Shown one piece after another: positions 35,036-45,927 of a stretch of 64,000 nt of DNA. A program made the position numbers and the translations under genes. Each line of letters opens with the position of its first letter. Positions within the stretch are counted from its first letter, which is position 1. Source of the DNA: Quadrisphaera sp. RL12-1S (lineage in GTDB: Bacteria; Actinomycetota; Actinomycetes; Actinomycetales; Quadrisphaeraceae). The stretch is from positions 1 through 64,000 of the forward strand of contig NZ_JACNME010000008.1 of NCBI RefSeq assembly GCF_014270065.1, in the 5' to 3' direction. Below the pieces are notes generated by a model that saw only the letters and a program-made list of their open reading frames with translations, was not told the origin of the DNA and did no database searches.

Positions 35036-36223
35036 TCAGGCCTCCACCGAGACGTCGGTGAGGGGCTTGGAGCAGCACAGCAGCACCTTGCCCATCGTCA
35101 CCTCGCGCGGACGGATGCCGCCCTGGTGCTGCATGTCGACCTCGCCGTCCACCAGCGTGGTCTTGCAGGTGCCGCAGACGCCCTCGCTGCACGAGGACGG
35201 CGGGGTCAGACCGGCGCGGAACGCCGCCTGCAGGATCGTCTCGTCGCGTCCGCAGCGGATGGAGCGACCGCTGCGCGTGAACTGCACGGCGAAGCCCTCC
35301 TCCGCCTCGGCGGGGGCACCGGCGGAGTCACCGGCAGAGGCGTCGGCCACGCGCTCGACGTCCGGGGCGTCGAGCGAGGGCTCCGCGGAGGCGTCGCCCA
35401 GGTCGAGCCGCTCGAAGCTGAACGTCTCCTGGTGGTACTGCTCCGCCGGCAGCCCGGCGGCGAGCAGCGCGGCGCGGACGGCGTCCATGTACGGCGGCGG
35501 CCCGCAGACGAAGACCTCCCGGTCGGCGAAGTCCGGCACCGCGGCGGTGAGCATCGGGCCGTCCAGCTGGCCGACGAGCCCGGACCAGCCGGGCTCGTCA
35601 CCGGTCTCCGCGACCACGTGCTCCACCCGCAGCCACGGGTGCAGCGCCTCCAGGGCCTCGAGCTCCCGGCGGAAGATGATGTCCGCGGGAGTGCGGGCGC
35701 TGTGCACGAAGACCACGTCGGCGTCGCGGCCGAGGTCGGCCAGCGTCCGCGTCATGGACATCAGCGGCGTGATGCCGCTGCCGGCGGACAGGAACAGGTA
35801 CCTGCCCGACGGGTGGCGGCTGTGGCTGAACACGCCCAGCGGCGGCTGCACCCGCAGGGCGGTGCCGGGCCGCACCGTGTCGTGCAGCCACGGGGAGACC
35901 ACCCCGCCCGGCTTGCGCTTGACCGTGATGGACAGCGCGTGGGGCCGGGTGGGCGGGGAGGAGACGGTGTAGGAGCGCAGCACCTCGGTGCCGTCCACGT
36001 CCAGGCGCAGGGTGATGAACTGCCCCGGCTCGAAGTGGAACAGGTGCGGCTGCGGGGAGGCGAAGGTGAACGTCTTCACGTCGTGCGTGACGTCCAGCAC
36101 CGCCTGGCAGACGAGCAGCGACTCGTCCTCCTCGTCGCCCCAGGTGGTCAGGCCGCCGGGGTGGGGCGGGGCCTGCGGGGCCGGCGCGGCCCCGGTGGTG
36201 GGGGCGGTCGCGGCGCTGGTCAT
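35036..36223 (-). CDS. gbcB: glycine betaine demethylase reductase GbcB
   Basis: 395-aa electron-transfer partner of GbcA. FAD-binding ferredoxin-reductase domain (LRSYTVSSPP, about residue 81), NAD domain (FLSAGSGITPLMSM, VFVCGPPPYMDAVR), then a linker rich in Ala/Glu/Asp (about 280-310) and a C-terminal plant-type 2Fe-2S ferredoxin with CSEGVCGTC and a final cysteine in LLCCS. Electrons pass from NADH through FAD to the Fe-S centre and on to the oxygenase. ATG overlaps the gbcA stop by four bases. Confidence 0.92.
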   Translation of the reverse strand: MTSAATAPTTGAAPAPQAPPHPGGLTTWGDEEDESLLVCQAVLDVTHDVKTFTFASPQPHLFHFEPGQFITLRLDVDGTEVLRSYTVSSPPTRPHALSITVKRKPGGVVSPWLHDTVRPGTALRVQPPLGVFSHSRHPSGRYLFLSAGSGITPLMSMTRTLADLGRDADVVFVHSARTPADIIFRRELEALEALHPWLRVEHVVAETGDEPGWSGLVGQLDGPMLTAAVPDFADREVFVCGPPPYMDAVRAALLAAGLPAEQYHQETFSFERLDLGDASAEPSLDAPDVERVADASAGDSAGAPAEAEEGFAVQFTRSGRSIRCGRDETILQAAFRAGLTPPSSCSEGVCGTCKTTLVDGEVDMQHQGGIRPREVTMGKVLLCCSKPLTDVSVEA

Positions 36224-37533
36224 GCGGTGGCCTCCACGCCCAGGTGCTCGCGCAGGCGGGTGACGTACCAGTTCACGAAGCCCTCGACCTGGTCCTCGAC
36301 CATCGAGTACGGACCGGGCACGTAGCTCGGGTCGCCGCAGCCGATCTGGGTGTTGGTCACCAGCACCCGGTCCTGGTCGTTGGTGGCGTTCCAGACGGTG
36401 CACAGGCTCTCGAGGTCGTAGTCCACGCCCTCCTCCGCGTCCGGGTGCACCAGCCAGGTGGTGCGCAGGACGCTGGTGGTGGGCGACGTGGGCATCACCG
36501 AGAAGACCACGGCGTGGTCGCCCAGGAAGTGGAACCAGCTGTTGGGCTGCATGTGCAGCGACAGGTCGCCGAAGGCGGCGTCCTTGACCTCGCCGATGAG
36601 CTTGGAGCACACGGCGGCGCCGTTCTCGGCGAAGGACTTGCCCTCGCCGTCCAGCGGCAGGTGCGAGAGCTGGAAGCCGACCTGGCGGGTGTCCAGCTGC
36701 ATGTGGTCCTGCAGCGGCGTGCCCTGCTCGCGGCGCTTCTCGGCGAGGGCGTCCGCGGCCTTCGTGTACCTGTCGAAGAGCGGCTTGAGACGAGGGGTGA
36801 TGTCCTCCTCGTCGTAGGCGAAGATCGGGAAGTAGGCGCTGGTGAGCTCGGGGTGGCCGTCGCAGTGGTAGCACTCGCGGTTGTTCTCCATGACGAGCTT
36901 CCAGTTGCCCGCCTCCGGCAGGTCCACCTGACGGGCGACCTTGGCCTTGTCCAGCTGGTAGGGCGCCAGGTGCGGCTCGACGATCTTCGCGACCTCGTCG
37001 AAGTCCGCCGGGGCCTCGGGTGCCAGGCAGATGAAGACCAGGCCGGCGAGGTTGCGCACGTGCACCGTGCGCAGCGAGAAGCAGGTCTTGTCGAACGTGG
37101 GGGGCTGGGACTCGGCGTGCAGCAGCGAGCCGTCGAGGGCGTAGGTCCAGCGGTGGTAGGGGCACACGATGTTGCCCACGAAGCCCTTGTCCTCCAGCAG
37201 CCGCGAGCCGCGGTGCCGGCAGACGTTGTGGAAGGCCGCGATCTGGTCGTCGTCGTCGCGCACGACGATGACGGAGGCCTTGCCGACCTCCACGGTGACG
37301 AAGTCGCCCGCCTCGGGGATCTCGGCGGCCGCGGCCACGAAGATCCAGTTCTGGGTGAAGATGACGTCGATGTCGAGGTCGTAGACCTCCTGGCTGGTGT
37401 AGAAGCCGCCCTCCAGGCTGTAGCCCTTCTGGCGCCGCGCGACCAGCTCAGCGGCGCTCGCACCGGGCGCTGGGGCGGCGGTCGCGGAGGCCGGGCTGCT
37501 CGCGGCGGTGGGCGGCGTGAGCTGAGTGGTCAT
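36220..37533 (-). CDS. gbcA: glycine betaine monooxygenase GbcA (Rieske)
   Basis: 437-aa Rieske non-heme iron oxygenase alpha subunit. The 2Fe-2S motif is CRHRG (about residue 105) with CPYHRW (about 125); the mononuclear iron site shows NNRECYHCDGHPEL (about 218). It demethylates glycine betaine to dimethylglycine, releasing formaldehyde. Assignment as betaine rather than carnitine or choline oxygenase rests on its operon with gbcB and the neighbouring dmg/sox genes. GAAGGGAAG precedes the ATG. Confidence 0.92.
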   Translation of the reverse strand: MTTQLTPPTAASSPASATAAPAPGASAAELVARRQKGYSLEGGFYTSQEVYDLDIDVIFTQNWIFVAAAAEIPEAGDFVTVEVGKASVIVVRDDDDQIAAFHNVCRHRGSRLLEDKGFVGNIVCPYHRWTYALDGSLLHAESQPPTFDKTCFSLRTVHVRNLAGLVFICLAPEAPADFDEVAKIVEPHLAPYQLDKAKVARQVDLPEAGNWKLVMENNRECYHCDGHPELTSAYFPIFAYDEEDITPRLKPLFDRYTKAADALAEKRREQGTPLQDHMQLDTRQVGFQLSHLPLDGEGKSFAENGAAVCSKLIGEVKDAAFGDLSLHMQPNSWFHFLGDHAVVFSVMPTSPTTSVLRTTWLVHPDAEEGVDYDLESLCTVWNATNDQDRVLVTNTQIGCGDPSYVPGPYSMVEDQVEGFVNWYVTRLREHLGVEATA

Positions 37534-37622
37534 GGGGCTTCCCTTCGGACCGGCTTCTCCGGTGTCGCACGGGCGGGCGCTGTCGGTGGGCCTGGCGGGT
37601 CTCGCGGGCGTCATCGCCCGGG

Positions 37623-37641
37623 AGTTTCATCTGGTGAAACT
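37623..37641. promoter_or_regulatory. candidate IclR operator between gbcA and iclR
   Basis: Perfect 7-5-7 inverted repeat AGTTTCA-TCTGG-TGAAACT. It lies about 16-34 bases downstream of the predicted gbcA start and 104 bases before the iclR start, a position that suits roadblock repression of gbcAB. Confidence 0.65.
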
Positions 37642-37663
37642 GTCTCGCTGTGTGGTACGGCAG

Positions 37664-37692
37664 ATCTTGGAACCACGGCCCGGCGCTGTCAA
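37664..37692 (-). promoter_or_regulatory. promoter of gbcAB
   Basis: On the minus strand: -35 TTGACA (37687-37692), a 17-base spacer, and -10 CAAGAT (37664-37669). Expected start near 37657. Confidence 0.6.
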
Positions 37693-37745
37693 GGGGTGCC
37701 GCCGCGATCCGCAGCAGACTCGCCGAACCGCCGTAGTGTTCCGGG

Positions 37746-38552
37746 ATGCGGAACGACGGCGGTGACAGCAGCGGGGCCACCGGCGGCGCGCGCGAGGGCA
37801 CGGTCCAGTCGGTGGACCGGGCCGTCTCGCTGCTGCAGGCGCTGGCGGCGCGGGGCCCCTCGGGCCTGACGGACCTGGCGGCGGGGGTGGCCATCCACAA
37901 GGCGACGGCGTTCCGCCTGCTCGCCACGCTGGAGGCGCGCGGACTGGTCCAGCAGGACGGTGACCGCGGCCGCTACCGGCTCGGTCCCTCCGCCGGCCAG
38001 CTGGCCGCCGGGGCGGCGGGCGCCCAGGACGTCACCGCCCTGTGCCGCCCCCTGTGCGCCCAGCTGGCCGAGGAGGCCGGCGACACCGTGAACCTCGTGG
38101 TGAGCGACGGCGTGCAGATCACCACCGTCGACCAGGCCGCCGGCAGCGCCATCGTGGCCAGCACCGACTACGTGGGGCGCCGCGGTCCCCTGCACGCCAC
38201 CGCCGCGGGCAAGGTGTTCCTCGCCGAGTGGCCCGAGCAGCACCTGGCGGACCTGTGCCGCGCCGGCCTGGAGCGGTTCACCGAGCACACCCTGGTGGAC
38301 CGCGCGGCCCTGGGCGAGGACCTCCGCAAGGTGCGCGAGCGCGGGTGGGCGGTGGCCCAGGAGGAGCACGAGGCGGGCCTGGTGGTGGTGGGGGCGCCCG
38401 TGCGGGGCGCCGACGGCGCGGTGGTCGCCGCGATGACCGTGGGGGGCCCCACGTACCGGATGACCCCTGAGTCGCTCCCCGGGACCGCGGCCCGCGTCGT
38501 GGCGGCGGCGACCCGGGCCTCGTGGCGCCTGGGCGCGGTCAAGCCCGGCTGA
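37746..38552 (+). CDS. IclR-family regulator
   Basis: 268-aa regulator. Winged helix at residues about 16-75 (TDLAAGVAIHKATAFRLLATLEARGLV) and a C-terminal effector domain with the IclR GRRGPLHATAAGKVFLA and TMTVGGPTYRMTP segments. It is divergent from gbcAB with the palindrome between them, so it most likely controls betaine demethylation. The ATG lies six bases after TAGTGT, so its own mRNA is probably leaderless. Confidence 0.93.
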   Translation: MRNDGGDSSGATGGAREGTVQSVDRAVSLLQALAARGPSGLTDLAAGVAIHKATAFRLLATLEARGLVQQDGDRGRYRLGPSAGQLAAGAAGAQDVTALCRPLCAQLAEEAGDTVNLVVSDGVQITTVDQAAGSAIVASTDYVGRRGPLHATAAGKVFLAEWPEQHLADLCRAGLERFTEHTLVDRAALGEDLRKVRERGWAVAQEEHEAGLVVVGAPVRGADGAVVAAMTVGGPTYRMTPESLPGTAARVVAAATRASWRLGAVKPG

Positions 38553-38593
38553 GCCGGCGGCAGAGCACCGCCGGCACCGGGCCTCGCCACGGC

Positions 38594-40228
38594 TCAGTCC
38601 GCGACCGGGACCCGCCGCGCGGCCGCGGCGTCCTCGGCCTCGACCACCGAGACCGTCCGGCTGGACGCCGCCGGGGCGGCGGGCGGCACCGCGGGGAACT
38701 GCCCGGTGACCGGGGCCTTGTCGCCGCGCAGGTCCTTCAGCAGGGCCCAGCACAGCAGCACCATGACCACGAGGAACGGGGTCGCGGCGATGATCGTGAG
38801 GTTCTGCAGCGCCTTGAGGCCGCCCGCGTAGAGCAGGACGACGGCCACCACGCCGGTGATGGCGCCCCAGGAGGCGGTGAGCCAGCGGCGCGGCTCGTCG
38901 TCGCCGTGGCTCGACAGGGACGCCATGACGATGCTCGCGGCGTCCGCGCCCGACACGAAGAAGATCGCCACCAGGACGACGACGACGATCGAGGTGAGCC
39001 CGGACCACGGGAACAGCGCGAGCAGGTTGAACATCTGCACGTTCTGGTCGTCGCTGGCCAGCACGTCGAGCGCGCCGGTCAGCTGGGCGTTGATGGCGGT
39101 GCCGCCGAAGACGGAGAACCAGACCAGGCTCACCAGCGTGGGGATGAGCATGACGCCGACGACGAACTCGCGGATGGTCCGGCCGCGGGAGATCTTGGCC
39201 AGGAACGCCCCCACGAAGGGCGTCCAGGACATCCACCACGCCCAGTAGAAGATCGTCCAGGCGGACAGCCACTCCTGGCCGCCGAAGACTCCGGTGCGCA
39301 GCGACATGCGCGGCAGCCCGGCGAGGTAGTTGCCGGCGGCGTTGGGGGCCATGTCGAGGATGAACACGGTCGGGCCCACCACGAACAGGAACAGGAGCAG
39401 CAGACCGGCCAGCACCATGTTGGTGTTGGACAGGATCTTGACGCCGCGCTCGATGCCGCTGACGGCGCTGATGATGAAGCAGACCGTGAGCACCGCGATG
39501 ATGCCCACCTGCCAGCCGGTGCTGCTGGCCACGCCGAAGACCTGCGAGAGGCCCCCGTTCATCTGGGCGGCGCCCAGGCCCAGGCTGACCGCCGAGCCGA
39601 AGACGGTGGCGAGGATGGCGAGGACGTCGATGGCCTTGGCGGCGCCGCGCCCGCGCGGGCCGCGCAGCAGCGGCGCGAAGGCCGCGGAGAAGCCGCCCGG
39701 GCGGCCCTTGCGGTAGCTGGAGTAGGCCAGCGCCAGGCCGACGACGGCGTAGATGGCCCACGGGTGCAGGCCCCAGTGGAAGAGCGTGTACTGCATCGCC
39801 TCGTCGGCGGCCGCCGGCGTCCCACCGGTGACGTCGCCCTCCGGCGGGGTCATGAGGTGCGTGACGGGCTCGGTGACGCCGTAGAACATGAGGCCGATGC
39901 CCATGCCGGCGGAGAACATCATGGCGATCCAGGAGGCCCGGCTGAAGGCCGGGCGCTCGTCGTCCGCGCCGAGGCGGATCCGGCCGGTGCGGCTGAAGGC
40001 CAGGACCAGCGCGAGCGCCACGAACCCGGTGGCGCTGACGGCGAAGGCCCAGCCGAGGTTGCCGGTGATCCAGCCGAGGAGGTCGCTGCTGCCGGAGGCG
40101 AGCTGGTCCGGCACGGCGATGCCGACCACCACCAGGGCGACGACGACGACCGCGGAGACCGCGAGCACGGGGGTGTCGACGGGCCTGCGGCGGTGTTCGG
40201 ACGGGGGGGCTGCGTGGTCGAGCGACAT
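38594..40228 (-). CDS. BCCT-family betaine/choline transporter
   Basis: 544-aa transporter with twelve predicted transmembrane segments. BCCT signatures: GMGIGLMFYGVTEP near residue 105 and WAWWMSWTPFVGAFLAKISR with GRTIREF near residue 325. The soluble tail after the last helix is short (about 40 residues), unlike osmosensing BetP-type C-termini. It should import glycine betaine or related trimethylamines for the catabolic genes on either side. A GntR-type operator lies in its promoter. Confidence 0.93.
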   Translation of the reverse strand: MSLDHAAPPSEHRRRPVDTPVLAVSAVVVVALVVVGIAVPDQLASGSSDLLGWITGNLGWAFAVSATGFVALALVLAFSRTGRIRLGADDERPAFSRASWIAMMFSAGMGIGLMFYGVTEPVTHLMTPPEGDVTGGTPAAADEAMQYTLFHWGLHPWAIYAVVGLALAYSSYRKGRPGGFSAAFAPLLRGPRGRGAAKAIDVLAILATVFGSAVSLGLGAAQMNGGLSQVFGVASSTGWQVGIIAVLTVCFIISAVSGIERGVKILSNTNMVLAGLLLLFLFVVGPTVFILDMAPNAAGNYLAGLPRMSLRTGVFGGQEWLSAWTIFYWAWWMSWTPFVGAFLAKISRGRTIREFVVGVMLIPTLVSLVWFSVFGGTAINAQLTGALDVLASDDQNVQMFNLLALFPWSGLTSIVVVVLVAIFFVSGADAASIVMASLSSHGDDEPRRWLTASWGAITGVVAVVLLYAGGLKALQNLTIIAATPFLVVMVLLCWALLKDLRGDKAPVTGQFPAVPPAAPAASSRTVSVVEAEDAAAARRVPVAD

Positions 40229-40341
40229 GGTGCGGTCCTCTCACGTCAGGCGGCGCGGCCAGGTCCAGCTGGGGCGGTGAGGAGCACCCTAGGAGCGGAG
40301 CGGGCAGCGCTGCCGCGTGTGACCTGGATGTAACACCTTTT

Positions 40342-40364
40342 CTGATGCATCAGTCTGCGGTCAA
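40342..40364 (-). promoter_or_regulatory. promoter and GntR-type operator of the BCCT gene
   Basis: Minus-strand -35 TTGACC (40359-40364) followed at once by the perfect palindrome CTGATGCATCAG (40342-40353) in the promoter spacer. The core matches the site in the sox promoter at 50591-50604. A -10 box is not clear (AAAGGT is a candidate). Confidence 0.65.
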
Positions 40365-40423
40365 GGGGTGCGGACGGTGGGCCCGTCCAGCGACCGCCCA
40401 GCGACCGTCAAGCTCTGGACGCC

Positions 40424-40459
40424 GGAGAGCACCCGCCCTGGTCAGGACGGGTGCTCTCC
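40424..40459 (-). terminator. terminator of the sox-purU operon
   Basis: Perfect 12-bp stem GGAGAGCACCCG/CGGGTGCTCTCC with a 12-base loop, 26 bases beyond the purU stop on the minus strand. Confidence 0.85.
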
Positions 40460-40484
40460 GGGGGGGCGCTGCGGCGCCCGACGA

Positions 40485-41384
40485 TCAGCGGAAGACGACC
40501 GTGCGGTGCCCGTTCAGCTGGACGCGGTGCTGGCAGTGCCACCTCACGGCGCGCGACAGGGCCAGCGCCTCCGCGTCACGCCCGACCGTGGCCAGGGCCG
40601 CCGGGTCGTGGGAGTGGTCGATCCGGATGACCTCCTGCTCGATGATCGGGCCCTCGTCCAGGTCCGGGGTCACGTAGTGCGCCGTGGCGCCCACGAGCTT
40701 CACCCCGCGGTCGTAGGCCTGGTGGTACGGCTTGGCGCCCTTGAAGCCCGGCAGGAAGGAGTGGTGGATGTTGATGGCGCGGCCCTTGAGCGTGCGGCAC
40801 GTGTCGTCGGAGAGCACCTGCATGTAGCGCGCGAGCACCACGAGGTCGGCCTCGGACTCCGTCACCAGCTCCAGCAGCCGCGCCTCGGCCTCCGGCTTGG
40901 TGGCGGCGGTGATCGGCACGTGGTGGAACGGCAGCCCCGCCGCCTCGGCCATGGGCCGCAGGTCCTCGTGGTTGGACACCACGGCCACGAGGTCGCCGCC
41001 CAGGGTGTCCGAGCGCCAGCGGAAGACGAGGTCGTTCAGGCAGTGGCCCATCTTGGACACCATGACGAGCACCCGGGGGCGCTCGCCGCCGCTGAAGCTG
41101 ACGTCCATGCCGTACTTGGCGGCGATGGGGGCGAAGGCCGCTTCGAGGCGGGCGACGTCGACGTCGCCGTCCACGCTGGCGAAGGCGGTGCGCGAGAACA
41201 GGCGACCGCTGTGGGGGTCGTCGAACTGCTGGTGCTCCACGATGTCGTGGCCCTGCTGGTACAGGAACGACGTCACGGCGTTGACGATGCCCGGCTGCTG
41301 GGGGCAGCTGAGGGCGAGCACCGCGGTGCGGGGGGCCCCGGAGGCCGGGGCGGCCACCGGGGCGGCAGGTGCGGTCGTGGTCAC
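40485..41384 (-). CDS. purU: formyltetrahydrofolate deformylase PurU
   Basis: 299 aa. N-terminal ACT domain (LSCPQQPGIVNAVTSFLYQQG, residues about 26-95) and a C-terminal formyltransferase-like hydrolase domain with NIHHSFLPGFKGAKPYHQAY (about residue 203) and GATAHYVTPDLDEGPII. It hydrolyses 10-formyl-THF to formate and free THF, which restores folate for Dmg and Sox. AGGAGG is six bases before the GTG start. Last gene of the seven-gene operon. Confidence 0.95.
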   Translation of the reverse strand: MTTTAPAAPVAAPASGAPRTAVLALSCPQQPGIVNAVTSFLYQQGHDIVEHQQFDDPHSGRLFSRTAFASVDGDVDVARLEAAFAPIAAKYGMDVSFSGGERPRVLVMVSKMGHCLNDLVFRWRSDTLGGDLVAVVSNHEDLRPMAEAAGLPFHHVPITAATKPEAEARLLELVTESEADLVVLARYMQVLSDDTCRTLKGRAINIHHSFLPGFKGAKPYHQAYDRGVKLVGATAHYVTPDLDEGPIIEQEVIRIDHSHDPAALATVGRDAEALALSRAVRWHCQHRVQLNGHRTVVFR

Positions 41385-41395
41385 GAGGTGCCTCC

Positions 41396-45306
<3,911 letters not shown>

Positions 45307-45927
45307 TCAGGCGCCCGCGGTGCGGTGCTCGGTGGCGGCGTCGGCGAGCCAGTCGGCGAGGTAGCGCGCGAAGGACGAGCGCACCAGCACCTCGTAGTCC
45401 AGCCCGTCGCCGCCGAGGGCGAGGAGGATCACGCCGGCCTGGCCGAGCAGCGTCTGGGCGGCGCTGCCCTCGTGGAACACGGAGGGGTGCGTGTCGGTGG
45501 CGCACCCGGCCGCGAGCAGCTCCCGGGCGTGCGGCCCCTGCAGCCGCAGGCAGACGCGCTGCGCCGAGACGTCCACGGCGGCGCCTCCCAGGGGGGCGGC
45601 GGCGGAGCGCAGCCGCTCCTCCAGCTCCCAGGAGCGGGCCGAGGGGTCGGTCACCAGCCACTCGTCGGGGCTCAGCCAGACCACGCGGCCACCAGAGGGG
45701 GTGGCGACCCAGGTGCCGGGGCGCGCCGGCAGCGGCACGCCCAGCTCCCGGGCCAGGGCGTCCGCCGACGGCCCCGGCAGCGCGGCGCGGACCTGCACCA
45801 TCGCCGCCACCGGCTCCACCCGGACGGTCCCGGCGGTGGCCTCGGTCAGGTCGGGCCGGGCGTCGAGGGGGTGGGTGCTCGGAAGGGTGCGCGGAAGCGG
45901 CACCAGGGTGGCGGTCGGGTCAGCCAT
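45307..45927 (-). CDS. soxG: sarcosine oxidase gamma subunit
   Basis: 206-aa gamma subunit of heterotetrameric sarcosine oxidase. Recognisable segments are WLSPDEWLV, VDVSAQRVCLRLQGPHARELLAAGC (about residue 115) and YEVLVRSSFARYLADWL at the C-terminus. It lacks cofactor motifs, as usual, and packs against the alpha subunit. Its ATG lies inside the last codons of soxA (eight-base overlap). Confidence 0.92.
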   Translation of the reverse strand: MADPTATLVPLPRTLPSTHPLDARPDLTEATAGTVRVEPVAAMVQVRAALPGPSADALARELGVPLPARPGTWVATPSGGRVVWLSPDEWLVTDPSARSWELEERLRSAAAPLGGAAVDVSAQRVCLRLQGPHARELLAAGCATDTHPSVFHEGSAAQTLLGQAGVILLALGGDGLDYEVLVRSSFARYLADWLADAATEHRTAGA

